Of a stretch of DNA of 64,000 bases, positions 1-10,164 are shown in pieces. This DNA comes from Lactuca virosa (lineage: Eukaryota > Streptophyta > Magnoliopsida > Asterales > Asteraceae): NCBI GenBank assembly GCA_928212115.1, contig CAKMRJ010004445.1:75457575-75521574 (forward strand). Reading direction: 5' to 3'. Within the stretch, counting starts at the first letter, position 1. The number at the start of each line of letters is the position of its first letter. The position numbers were made by a program, and so were the translations under genes. Below the pieces are notes generated by a model. That model was given only the letters and a program-made list of their open reading frames with translations, did not search any database and was not told the origin of the DNA.

Positions 1-2293
1 AAATCCGATTATAGCTTCACTAAACTCATAAGAAGGGTAGAAAGTAGCCCCAAATCAAAATCTAAGAGATAGATGGTCAAGGTTCCAGCTTTTTACCTTG
101 AACGGACTGAGAATGGAGCAAAACCTCTGGATCTTCTTGCTTCTACTTGAACTCCCAAGCTTCCTTCCTCGTTTCCAACTTCAAAACACACAAAAAGGCA
201 CCAACAAGTTCAAGAACACACAATAGAGGCTTAGGGTTCGAGTCAGGGTTTTTTTCTCGGGTTGGGAGGACAAACGGAGGCTGGGGTGGGCTGGGTTGGG
301 GCGTTATTATAAGTTGTTTAAATAGGGTGCAAACCCAAATATTAGGGTTTCATTCAGACAGTCCTACTCGCCTAGTCGGTCTCCCGACTCGTCGAGTAGA
401 TCACTTAACCCCCCCCCCCGATCAAATGTCGAGTCTACTCGCCTCCAACTCGCCGAGTCCCAGAGCAAAACATGAAGTTGCTTGAATTTAAATACATACC
501 AGAAACCGTGTGTTACACATGCAACATACACACAGCTGCCATGGATATAGTGAGAAGACTCACCTCGCACTGCCGAATCAAATAGAAAATCGATGGCTGT
601 TGGTTGACAAATCCCCGAACTATCGAAGTCAAAACAACACCCAATCAATAATTGGGTTCCAATCCATAACCATAAATTTATTACTAGGGTAAATGAACAA
701 TTTAACCCTCACCTACTTTTGGACCCAAGACTTAGGCCCAAACCTAATAGTCCACAAGGCCCAAATTCCAAAAACTACCCAAGGCCCAATCCATGGCCCA
801 ATTATCCGAATTGGGCCCAATGCCATAGTAGGCATCCACAAATAAATATCAACCCAACACCTGATGGCCCAACAGGGCCCAAACAACAAAGCCCAAAAGA
901 TGACCCAAACCGAAGCCCAAAAACCGAAATCCCACTCTGCTGAGTACGCGGGGCGTACTCAGCTTGTACGCTAAGCGTACTGGCTTAAGGGCTTGTACGC
1001 TGCGCGTACAGGCTTGTACGCCCAGCGTACTCCTGCTGTTTGACCAACTCTCAATTCTAGCTCTTAATCCATTAAGCCAAGACGTCTAAAACCTCATAAT
1101 AGCTAAATATAAGTGACTTGATCCATAAAGTTGAATGCTTTATGCCTTTGCATGGCTTAATGAAACCCAAACACCAAAGATGAATTCCAAAGGTCAAAAT
1201 CACTCCAAAATGTCTTAAAAACCTCTTAAGACCTTAAGACCTTTGTCTAAACTTCCAGATCTGATTCAAAGGGACTTCTTAAGTCATAAAGTTCCTGACT
1301 TTATGACTTAGCATGACTTAATGGGACCCAAATCAAAACCCTAAGTCCCAAACTTGACCAAAAGACTACCAAATCATGCGTGGAAGGTTTATACTCATCA
1401 AGATCCAAACTTTATGACTCCATAACCCCAACAAAGGCCAAATAAGAAGTTCAAAGGTTCTGGAGTAAATTCTATGCACAAGAACCACCACAAAGGGACC
1501 AAAATCATAACAAAGTGCCACCTAGTTAGATCTACAAGAAAGAGTTGCCAAGGTTGAGACTTTATACCTCCAGAAGTTAGATCTAGGTGCACAACGTCTG
1601 GATCCAAAAGCTCCAAGTCAAACAATGAATCTTCAAGAAGTTCCTTCTTCCTCCTCAAGGACCAAAACACACATAAATCACTTTGAATCTCTAATATCAC
1701 TCAAATGAAGGCTAAGGGTCGATTTCAAGGGTTTAAAGGGATGGAGGCTGAAGATATTAGTGTTAGGTTATGAGATAAGGAGCTTAAATAGGGTCCAATA
1801 CCCTAAAATAGGGTTTGGGTCTGATTGGAGTACGCCCATCGTACTCCGAAGAGCACTCGCGACCATCCTGTTCAGTACGCCCAACATACGTCGAGCTACG
1901 CCCCGCGTATTGCTCTCATCACTAGTACGCTCCGGCACCTGGCTAAACCTTAAAACCACCAAACTTCTGAAGGCCATAACTTCTTCGTTATAAGCCTGTT
2001 TCCGACGATCCTTATATCCACGGAAAGGTAACGAGAAGCCCTACACTTCTATCAACTCATACCATCCTTTAGACCTTCTGAATAAAAATCAATTTCCAGA
2101 AAAACCCGAACCGACACTTTACCGAAATACCTCTAGGCTCCAAAACACGAACCGAACACCCGAATCACTTCAAATACATCACTCGCACCCAAATGGGCCT
2201 ATATATCACCTTTTCAAAGTACCTAATCCTTATGATGAACGATCTTCAGGACATATCCTCGAATTAGGAATCGATTCGGAACAGGGCGTTACA
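1..2293 (-). repeat. LTR-like transposon debris, minus orientation
   Basis: No host gene is seen here. The segment reads like retrotransposon LTR sequence on the minus strand. Its right edge, read on the minus strand, begins TGTAACGCCC, close to the start of solo LTR G at 25634. TATTTAA-like TATA boxes on the minus strand lie near 317..325 and 1783..1791, each beside similar sequence, so two related LTR pieces are likely. Between them, 719..935 is rich in GGCCCA motifs. Two clusters of short CG-containing palindromes are present (360..455 and 940..1035), with degenerate relatives at 1835..1935. The left boundary is outside the window and no TSD could be assigned. Short ORFs at 147..485, 364..648 and 1398..1700 are judged chance. 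Confidence 0.55.
940..1035. repeat. Array of four GTACGC-NNN-GCGTAC palindromes
   Basis: Four 15-bp palindromes follow one another. Each has the arms GTACGC and GCGTAC around a different three-base centre (GGG, TAA, TGC, CCA). Related half-sites recur near 1838..1935. The arms are constant and the centres vary, which suggests the arms matter, for example as a dimeric protein-binding site or a small hairpin. They sit in LTR-like sequence, so a promoter or enhancer role is the simplest guess. Confidence 0.7.
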
Positions 2294-3352
2294 ACTAATT
2301 ACCAGATTAGTAAAACCCTATCCTTCTCATATAAAAAATCCAGAAAATGACACAAATATGGATTTGTAAACCACATTGATGAACTTAAAAATGAATACAC
2401 ATGTGACAACCCCGGAACTTCTATCTTGTTCATCTAATCAATTCAATCGATGTTAAACTCGTTTCTGTTAACTTCTAGCACTGTTTAAGAGTTCATTTAA
2501 GTGTTCTAAGCTTGAGTACAACCAATATTGAGTCTAGGGATGAGACGTCAAGGTGGTAAAGTAGAAAATCGGGCCATACACTCCTTTAGGAGGAGTGTAC
2601 GGTCGTACACCCCCTCATGGCCGCACACCCACTCCTATATAAAGGGGAGACCCCTTTCCTTTCATTCCTTTCTCTCCTTGGCCGCATACTACTTCTTCTA
2701 TCTCAAGTTTCTTCAACCGTGAACCCTCCAAGGCTTCAAGAACGTTAGTAATCCATCCTCTAACTTGTTATCCTTGAAATACCACTCTATCTAAGCCTTG
2801 ATTCTACAAGATTCGTCATGTTCTTCATGTCTTGAAGAGAGTACGACCGTATACCTTCATAAGATGGGCCTTACACTCCTTAAAGGCTCTCCAAAGTGAG
2901 AGTTTGACCCCTATCTTCTAGTTGGACATGACCCTAGCCTTGTTGCACCATAAATTTGACATTTTGGGCATGAACATGAAGGGTGTACGGCCGCACACCC
3001 CTATGTACGGCCGTACACACCTCTTAAGGTCGTGAACCCACTTTGATGATCTTTAATGGCCTCAAACTTACTCTACAACTAAGCATGGACCTAGAACACT
3101 TCATGGATGCAAGTATGAACCTTGGAAACACCTCAAAGGCACATTCCATCATGAGTGTACGGTCGTACACTCATGGGCCGTACACCCATGGTCGTACACA
3201 CCCTTAGGGTGGCCGTACACCTCCCTCACTCAATCACATGTGATTTTGGCACTTAGTTCAAGTGTTTCCAGATCCCTAGAGTGGTTCCCTATCATGTCTA
3301 GTAGTGAAATACCTTCATTTGACTCCTATATGTGTCATTACATGTGAATTAG

Positions 3353-4927
3353 TGTCACACCCCGGCCGTTGGCGGAAACACCGGGGTGTAACGTCATTTC
3401 ACGTATCATAGTTATCAACTTCCTAAAAACACATGCATTTTAAAATACGTCAACATAAAGTTGGTGAGTCCACAGGTTTTGACTCCATATAAAAATAATA
3501 CATTTTCCAAGTTCAAAAGTATAGTTTTGAAAGTATCATTTTGACTCTCCAACGTTTAGCATATATATCCTAGGTATAAAAGTTTACTTACCAAATAAGT
3601 AGTTTACCTATAAGTCTCATATACTATGAATATAAGTGTTTGTAATTCTATACAAACGAAAGTTGCTACGTATAAATCTTATTTCAATTCTATACGAGTA
3701 AAACCGCTACGTATAAATCTATTTCAATTATATACGAGTATGTGTGTAGGTATAATTATCTACTTAATATACAAGTAGTATACCTACCAGTTTCTTGTAC
3801 CTAGAGTATAAGTGTTTGGGAAACTTATACTTAACATTAATACTTGTATAACGACAAAGTATAATGCTTCTAACAATTTGCTACCATGAGTCTGTAACCG
3901 CGGCTATATGACTAGTTTCAAACCTCTGCTTGATGCTACAAGTTTCACATCTTGAGATAAGTTCCACACGCTTCAGCAACGTCGGAACAATAAACAAACA
4001 AAAGGACAGTTCGTTACTCGCACACGGTTTTATTGTAGCTAGCAACCACGAGTGGGGTTGTCAACCCGTATCTTATTCATACACGACTTCCTCGCTCACA
4101 CGGGATTAACGGTTACAGGTCAGAGGATTTTCCCTAAGATTTCCAATCTTAGTTGATGAATACAATAGCTCATGTAGACTTGTCGAGTTCCGTTAGTTCT
4201 AGTAGTAAAATCATATTCGTGTCTAAAACCCTAAATTATTAGACTATGCTTTTAACATTACTCCTAATATTTATAATACTTAGGCAGTACAACAACTATA
4301 ACTAGAATTAAAACCAGGTTTTATCTTGACATAAAACCAATAATAGCAACATACTTTATAACTTAACATATAGAACTTCCGAATATAACTTCGGAACTAT
4401 ATCGCACACAAAATATATATAGTTACCTAAGTATAACTCAAGATCTACATTAATATACTACTATAGCAATAACATGCTAACAACTTTACGATAGTTGTAT
4501 ACTTTCAAATATCAAATAACTATATCCCGGTTATTATAACTATCTACGTTGATACTAATATACTATCATATAGACATAATAATAACGTATATATAATATT
4601 TAGCATGCATTTTCCCCCGAAATATTAGAAAGTGGGGCCGTAAAACTCACCTTAATAGCGTGATTTTATGTAATCTAAGCAGAAACGGTCAGCGTACGAG
4701 ATCGTCGGGGCTCGGGATGCAAGAGGGCTTCAGCAAAGGAGAGAGGAGAAAGAAGTTCAGGTGTAAGAATGGCTGGGGTCGATCTTGCTATTTATAGTAT
4801 GATTTTTGGACCTCACGACGTGAAAAACTCATTGTTCACTTCGTGAGTTTGGATCTTATCTCTTCGTAGACTGGCCATCCGTCTTCTAGCTTCCGAATGT
4901 GGCAAAATGACTCCTCACGTCGTGAAA
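3353..4927 (-). mobile_element. LTR-like insertion in the left LTR of A (opposite strand)
   Basis: This 1575-bp block interrupts sequence that is continuous in the right LTR of A (break at 11635..11638), and ATTAG flanks both sides (3348..3352 and 4928..4932). Its left end, read on the minus strand, ends in a hairpin (ACACCCCGG at 3357 with CCGGGGTGT at 3381) followed by TGACA, like the LTR ends of A, B and C. A minus-strand TATA box (CTATAAATAG, near 4788..4797) followed by TC-rich sequence supports an LTR in reverse orientation. Three palindromes of the TCACGNCGTGA type lie at 4810..4925. A perfect inverted repeat (CTAAGATT/AATCTTAG) lies near 4134..4152. The other end does not read as the expected TG, so it may be truncated. 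Confidence 0.7.
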
Positions 4928-5271
4928 ATTAGGATCAAATTGTGTTCGAGGCTTCACTTGACACTCAACAGTCCATACCGGTCTTTCGTGCAAACCACTC
5001 ACTCGAGGTGAGTTCATACCCCTACGCTTTTATTGGTTTTAAAACGTTTTCAGGGGGAATACAAGCCAAACATAAATGTTTTGTGAACTAATACAAAAGG
5101 ACATTTATCAAATACAAAACTCATGCAATTGATACAGACAAACGGTTTTCATTTAGATATTTTATCCCTTTTGTAATATGTTGAGCATAAGGGGCGTTTT
5201 ACAACTTACAACCAAAATTGCATAATTTTTTGTTTTCAGATTTAATATACACATCAACTACACTATACATG

Positions 5272-5470
5272 CAAACTATAATAGGTATAGTTTGGGAATT
5301 CATACAAGGATATATATATATATGTACACACAAACTATAGTAGGTATAGTTTGGGAATTCATACAAGGTTATACATATACGTACACACAAACTATAGTAG
5401 GTATAGTTTAGGAATTCATACAAGGTTATACATATACATACACACAAACTATAATAGGTATAGTTTGGGA
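5272..5470 (+). repeat. 57-bp tandem repeat in LTR A, with hairpin core
   Basis: About 3.5 copies of a 57-bp unit. Each unit starts with the inverted repeat AAACTATA, five bases, TATAGTTT. The right LTR has a matching array at about 11976..12173. The same hairpin occurs singly in solo LTR B (46428..46450) and in LTR C (50744..50764 and 50821..50841). This is not a CRISPR array: there are no variable spacers. Confidence 0.85.
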
Positions 5471-5633
5471 AAATCATTAAACAGTTTACAAACTTATACT
5501 TTATAAACCTTTCACTTATTTACAAAAAGGGTTTTCAGCATTATTACTTGTAAATTTGTTAGTCTAGTTGGAGACACGTCCTTGGAACACTCACAAACTT
5601 AACTGAGTAAAGGACTAGCACTTATGATCATAA

Positions 5634-5740
5634 TCTCCTTGAAGGATAGCGTGACTGTTGTGTATAGATTTATACGGGACTGACTATCCCGCACCTTGCT
5701 GCTAGCTACAGTAGGACCGACAGGTGTACGGGTGACAAAG
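5634..5740 (+). other. Conserved LTR hairpin module (copy in LTR A left)
   Basis: A TCTCC stem with a five-base loop (5634..5648; the partner here is the imperfect GGATA) is followed by the palindrome GTATAGATTTATAC (5662..5675) and then CTGCTAGCTACAG (about 5698..5711). The same ordered module is at 12337..12440 (right LTR A), 46725..46805 (B), 51129..51210 (C) and, reversed, at about 56355..56430 (D). It lies downstream of the LTR TATA box, so it should be part of the transcript. Confidence 0.7.
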
Positions 5741-6408
5741 TCATAAAGGATACTGGTGCCCGATTCGCGCCATATCAAGTTAATGTATGGTCATATCACT
5801 CACAATTGGATAACAGCGATTTACTTATGTAATAATAAACTATACATGAACAATACGTATTTGGTATAAGTACGGACAAATGCATGTTTTCTCAAGGAGA
5901 ACTAAACTACTATACATACTGGTAATAACCAGGGTTTTCAAAACAGAGCATTTCATACGGAGCTTTTTCATACAAAAATTCAGCATGCAATATATCTAGA
6001 AGTAGCTCAGTCATACAAACACTTTTACTAAAGAAAATATTGGATTTTCTTCGAACTCATACAAACATTTTACAGAGTTATCAACCGGTTTTCAATATAC
6101 ATACATCGCTTATGAACTCACCAGCTTTATGCTGATACTATTTTCAAAACTGCTTGTATTCTCAGGAAATCAGTAGACAGGTACTCCTGGAGTCTGAGAA
6201 GTCAGAGCAACTAAAGTCCTGTCTCTATATTTACTTATAATTTTGTAGTATTCGAATAAGACGTAAACTAATGTAAACCTTTTTCATACATGTATTCAAT
6301 GTTTGGTTGTGTTTACTATGATTGCTATGATACAATTGTTGTGATACTACGCATGACGTCCTCCGCCCCCGAACGTTTCCGCCGTTTCGGTTTGGGGGGG
6401 TGACAGAT

Positions 6409-6420
6409 TGGTATCAGAGA
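6409..6420 (+). promoter_or_regulatory. Primer-binding site of element A
   Basis: TGGTATCAGAG lies three bases after the LTR end (6405). It is complementary to the 3' end of plant initiator methionine tRNA, the usual primer for minus-strand DNA synthesis in plant LTR retrotransposons. Confidence 0.88.
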
Positions 6421-6640
6421 CCTTGTTTATAGTGAACTAAGTATACCAAACCTTACATGGTATACGACTATAAACACTAAGGGGATGAAGCGCTCTGAAC
6501 TAAAAGTATGCTTTTAAAATATAAGTATTTTATAAGAAGTATACAAGTACACATACGTACCAGAAACAGTAACATAAGTAGAACAAAACAAAAGTATTTG
6601 GATGTTGGACACTGCGGTTAAACCTGGGCAGTTATGTAAT

Positions 6641-6689
6641 CATGTCTAGGGTCAATATAGCCTGATCAACTATATTCATTCGAGACATG
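6641..6689 (+). other. Predicted dimerisation-type hairpin in leader of A
   Basis: The outer stem pairs CATGTCT (6641..6647) with AGACATG (6683..6689). The inner stem pairs AATATAG (6654..6660) with CTATATT (6670..6676). The nine-base apical loop contains the palindrome TGATCA (6663..6668). Equivalent hairpins with compensated stem changes are at 52318..52364 (element C) and 63180..63228 (element D, minus strand). Position between PBS and gag plus a palindromic loop is the pattern of retroviral genome-dimerisation sites. The function is inferred. Confidence 0.65.
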
Positions 6690-7042
6690 ACCAACATGTG
6701 CTTGGGAGTGACTGTGGTGTTGCAGCATGCCTAAAACTTACCAAGTATATATACATCAGACATCGGTAGAACAAAAACATACAACATAAAATATTATAGG
6801 AGTATTTTAGATAGAGCCATATACAGTATAGAGATTTATTCCCAGTGTTGCTACCTATTCTTTTCTAAGCGATAACTTATTTGCATTAGAAATATTTCCT
6901 TGCTTATCTCTTGGTAGAGCACTTTAATTATCAGGATGAGATAACAACAAAGTATCGAGCATACACATACAATACAATAACGGTGTCACTAGATTCGACG
7001 TCTATTAAACTATCTCTTTACCCCTATTCTCGCGTAGATAAC

Positions 7043-7673
7043 ATGGCTGGATTCCATCTCCCTGGCGACCTGTAGTTTCCCAATCAAGGAAATGATGGAT
7101 GGCTCGAGGCAGAGCCAGAAGGAAATCATGAAATCCCTTTGGACGACGACCTTGCAGAACCATTCCCTGAAGAGACTGACTCAGAACCTGAAGTCGAGGA
7201 GTTACCCCAAATGGCCCCAATACCAAAATTCTAACCACCAACACGAAATCCAAGGTCCAACGCCTATGTGGGTTGGGATTCTGAATAGGTGGAGCCACGA
7301 GCAAGGCCAACCCCTCCAATACAACGAAAACCACAACTTCTACAATCTGTACGAGGGAGGCCCCGCAGATAGGGCCCTTCCAATCCTGGTTCGTCGAGTG
7401 GCTCGCAATGTTGAGCTAGGTGTGGCAACCATTCAGCGAACTGTGGAACTCGAAGTGGATTCAAACGCTAGTACGGATCGCATTTGCTGCCTTGAAATTG
7501 CTCATGGGAGAGTTATAAGAGACAATGAAGCTCTGCTGCAAGAGTTAGCTGCAACCCGAGCTGAGGTCATGGAGCTCCAAGCACGCCAATCAGTATACGA
7601 AAGACACCTGCTTGATGTGGAACGTCAACTGGCTGAATTAACGATTCATCCGAGGGGTGCCCGTTGCCGATAG
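7043..7673 (+). pseudogene. Broken accessory ORF upstream of gag (element A)
   Basis: An ORF starts at the ATG at 7043 (MAGFHLPGD), is interrupted by a stop after ten codons and continues as an acidic stretch. It then changes frame, and the C-terminal part is open to 7673 in the frame that began near 7092. The relative in element D (62574..63029, minus strand) starts MAGFYHPGD, also has an acidic N-terminal half, and shares the core GGPADRALP plus VRR. In A the core is followed by about 90 residues of heptad-like coiled-coil sequence. It matches no retrotransposon domain I know and is not PR, RT, RH, IN or a zinc knuckle. Element C has no such ORF in the same place. A structural or Gag-associated role is possible but unproven. 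Confidence 0.6.
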
Positions 7674-8530
7674 GAAATACTCTACTCATCCTTCCTTTTT
7701 GGTCCCATTTATAGCCTTCATACCTATGCTCTAAGTAGCACTTTTCCCCGTAAACATTCCTGTTTTGCAAGAACTGACTTACTAGTTCTTTATGTTGTCA
7801 ATTTATTCCTTTGTTGGTATGTTGTAGACCTACTCCTAGGTCGAATTTTCCAAACTTCGTATAATCTCAATACCAACTACAGTGACAACAATCTTATTTC
7901 GGTTAAAGATTTTCATTATCGAAAATATATTCTGGATCAGTAGCATGCAAATGAGTAACTAACTAATATGATTTAGGGAGTTAGTGATTTCACTGTTCGC
8001 ACTACATGTCAGGCTTATTACCATTATCATATCAGTTAAGTAACCGTAAACCAGATTCCATAACTTCATCAAGAGGGTAGTCACTACCCAATTCCTAAGT
8101 CTATGTTGCGTAGACCTCTATTACGAACTGCTTCGAACGTCAGAACATGCAACACTTAAAACTAAGATAACTTCGATTCAGAATACACTCGATTCGTAAC
8201 ATCTAGGGACTTACCATCGTTCGTCTTTTTAACCTTTTGGCAGCATTATGCCACCTCACAAACGTATTGTCAGAAATTCATTCAAGAATAGCCAATTCAA
8301 ATCTCAAAAGTTTATTTCATACAGACTTCCTTATTGGATAGTTATCAGAACACTATAGGAGTTGGATTATAATACATCAGGAGCATCATCCGAATACACC
8401 TCGGGAACATTACTAGAACCATTCAGGGTAGCCCCCAGGGCGTGAAATTTATAAGTATATAAATTCATGAAATACAACTACCGATGACTATTGTTCCTCA
8501 CTAGATCGTTTCCTGTCATGCCACAGAACC
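7674..8530 (+). other. Element A internal spacer, nothing recognised
   Basis: Roughly 850 bp between the accessory ORF and the short gag. No ORF of note, no recognised motif and no clear repeat was seen. It may be decayed leader or gag-flanking sequence of the retrotransposon. Confidence 0.4.
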
Positions 8531-9265
8531 ATGTCTTCACAAGGAAGTAACCAATCAACTGGCGAGACACCATTTTTACAGATGGACTTCGCTACATTTC
8601 AGGCCACAGTCACAGCTGCGGTAAACGTGGTCATGACGCAATTCAATACCAACAACCCAAATGGGAATGGAAGCAGTTTCAACACCTCAAACCGTAGCAA
8701 CACACCAGGAAACCAACAAGGGCTTAATCAGGAGGATACTCCAACTCCCGAACCTAAGAGTACTAAGCGGAAATTCTGGAACAAGAAGGAGCGCAAGTTG
8801 TCCCAAAAACTTGCCAAGAGACAACAACCTGTGACAACTTCTATAGCCACGACATCTGCCACTCCGGTACCAACGCCAGCACGGCGATATGCTAGAAATC
8901 TACCAATTTGTGAGAAGTGCAACTTCCACCACGTAGGAAAATGCCGCAAATTGCAATGTAAGAACTGCAACAGACAAGGACACACCACTCGTTACTGCAG
9001 GGCACCGGCACCGCCAAACACCTCAGTTCTTGGCGTGAAAATGGGTCAGGTTTGTTACAGTTGTGGCGAACCCGGACATTTCGAAAGAAATTGTCCAAGG
9101 ACTAAGAATGGCAAAGAAGCTCGTTTCCATGGAACCCCGACTCAACACATCACTTCAACCACCGACGCTAGTAAGATTCAGGTATGTTATGCATGTGGTG
9201 AAATGGGGCATATCAAGAGAAACTGTCCGACGAAGAGGAAAGACAGAAGAGAAGGAGGAGTGTAG
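8531..9265 (+). CDS. Short Gag with zinc knuckles but no capsid (element A)
   Basis: An intact 244-residue ORF starts at an ATG (8531). Residues ~15-40 (FATFQATVTAAV) match the N-terminus of the Gag of element C (FDPAVFQAAVTAAV at 52694..53616). Residues ~75-120 match the basic linker that follows the capsid in C (KFWNKK). The roughly 200-residue capsid core between them is missing, and the reading frame is kept across the gap. The C-terminal half holds three CCHC knuckles of CX2CX4HX4C form (CKNCNRQGHTTRYC, CYSCGEPGHFERNC, CYACGEMGHIKRNC), preceded by a partial C/H cluster. Zinc knuckles of this kind bind RNA in retroelement nucleocapsids. The product could still bind RNA but should not build a particle by itself. 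It ends at TAG 9263..9265 and no protease follows. Confidence 0.75.
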   Translation: MSSQGSNQSTGETPFLQMDFATFQATVTAAVNVVMTQFNTNNPNGNGSSFNTSNRSNTPGNQQGLNQEDTPTPEPKSTKRKFWNKKERKLSQKLAKRQQPVTTSIATTSATPVPTPARRYARNLPICEKCNFHHVGKCRKLQCKNCNRQGHTTRYCRAPAPPNTSVLGVKMGQVCYSCGEPGHFERNCPRTKNGKEARFHGTPTQHITSTTDASKIQVCYACGEMGHIKRNCPTKRKDRREGGV

Positions 9266-10164
9266 TAGCATAACATGTGAGAGCAACGAGGAACCCCTCC
9301 CCCGTTATGAAGATTTTGGTACGTCTTCTAAATAAAATTTCCTTAAAGAATTTATCTATACTAATATAAAAATTTAGGGAAATTAAAAAGTAATTGCAGA
9401 TAACTCGCTCGTCCGAACAAGTCACGACATCCGTGAGAAAACTAAAGATCCGTCCAGGTAAGCTATTATGGCTTAGTATGCACATCAGGGTTGTGTATAA
9501 CTTAGATATTGCAGACTAAGAGTAAGTGATTCCGCCTTAATTCCCATTCCTTGTCTGGTTGTGGATTTGGGGCAGAGTCACTCAGTCGACCTTCTTATGC
9601 AATTTAAATTGTACATAACGTATATACACCAAGCAATCATAAAGGTACCAAGAAGAATCATCATATAAAGTATCTTCACTATTCATCCAAACATTACACT
9701 GTTTGTACTCGCACATCGCGGTACAAGTGTAGCAGCGGTAGAATCAAAGAAGAGACAGAAAACACTAGAACATTTACACAGAGTACATTGTCGAACACTC
9801 AAGATACACCGTAGCATAGCCATCAATTCTTTCAAATCAGGTCTAACTTTTTGTCTCGATAAAGAGTCTGTGATCATCAATAGTCATGGATTGGCATGGT
9901 CCTCACCATACTAAGTTCACACGTTTCCATCGCTTGGATCGTCAAATTCACGAGACCCTCGTCATTCGTAACAACAAACCGACATAAATCTCTGAATCGT
10001 CTTTTCGTATTCTAGACCCCGAAGTACTCATACGAGGAGTACCGTACCCTCCGAAAACCTTCCGAAATTTATTCAGTAAACTCACCAGAACTACCACTCG
10101 TCCAATGGCCGAGTTTAAACGTAGGGACTAACACAAATCCATATTCATGAGTTAGACAAGAGAG
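9266..10164 (+). other. Decayed internal region of element A
   Basis: About 900 bp between the short gag and the integrase tail, where protease, RT, RNase H and integrase core would be expected. None is recognisable in any frame. A stretch near 9530..9620 resembles part of solo LTR B (around 46255..46350), so some of it may be LTR-derived filler from a rearrangement. Confidence 0.45.

Larger units (their letters stand above)
2402..6405 (+). repeat. Left (5') LTR of element A, with an insertion
   Basis: It matches the right LTR at 10683..13108 once 3353..4932 (the insert plus one copy of its 5-bp flank) is removed. In order it holds CG-rich palindromes around GTGTACGGCCGTACAC (2595..3225), a TATA box TATATAAAG at about 2636..2644, a 57-bp tandem repeat (5272..5470), a conserved hairpin module (5634..5740) and the terminal hairpin (6364..6402). 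Transcription should start about 30 bp after the TATA box, so the last three modules would lie in the RNA leader. The ORF-like stretch in the 57-bp repeats arises because 57 is a multiple of three. Confidence 0.9.

Noticed and set aside
5272..5470. CRISPR-like array
   Set aside because: Tandem copies with no variable spacers in a plant LTR; it is a simple tandem repeat.
5199..5477. 92-codon ORF with repeated NYTYYSL units
   Set aside because: It reads through the 57-bp tandem repeat of LTR A (57 is divisible by three). The same happens at 11923..12183.
6409..6420. Possible tRNA gene at TGGTATCAGAG
   Set aside because: Only the 3' tRNA complement is present; it is a retrotransposon primer-binding site.
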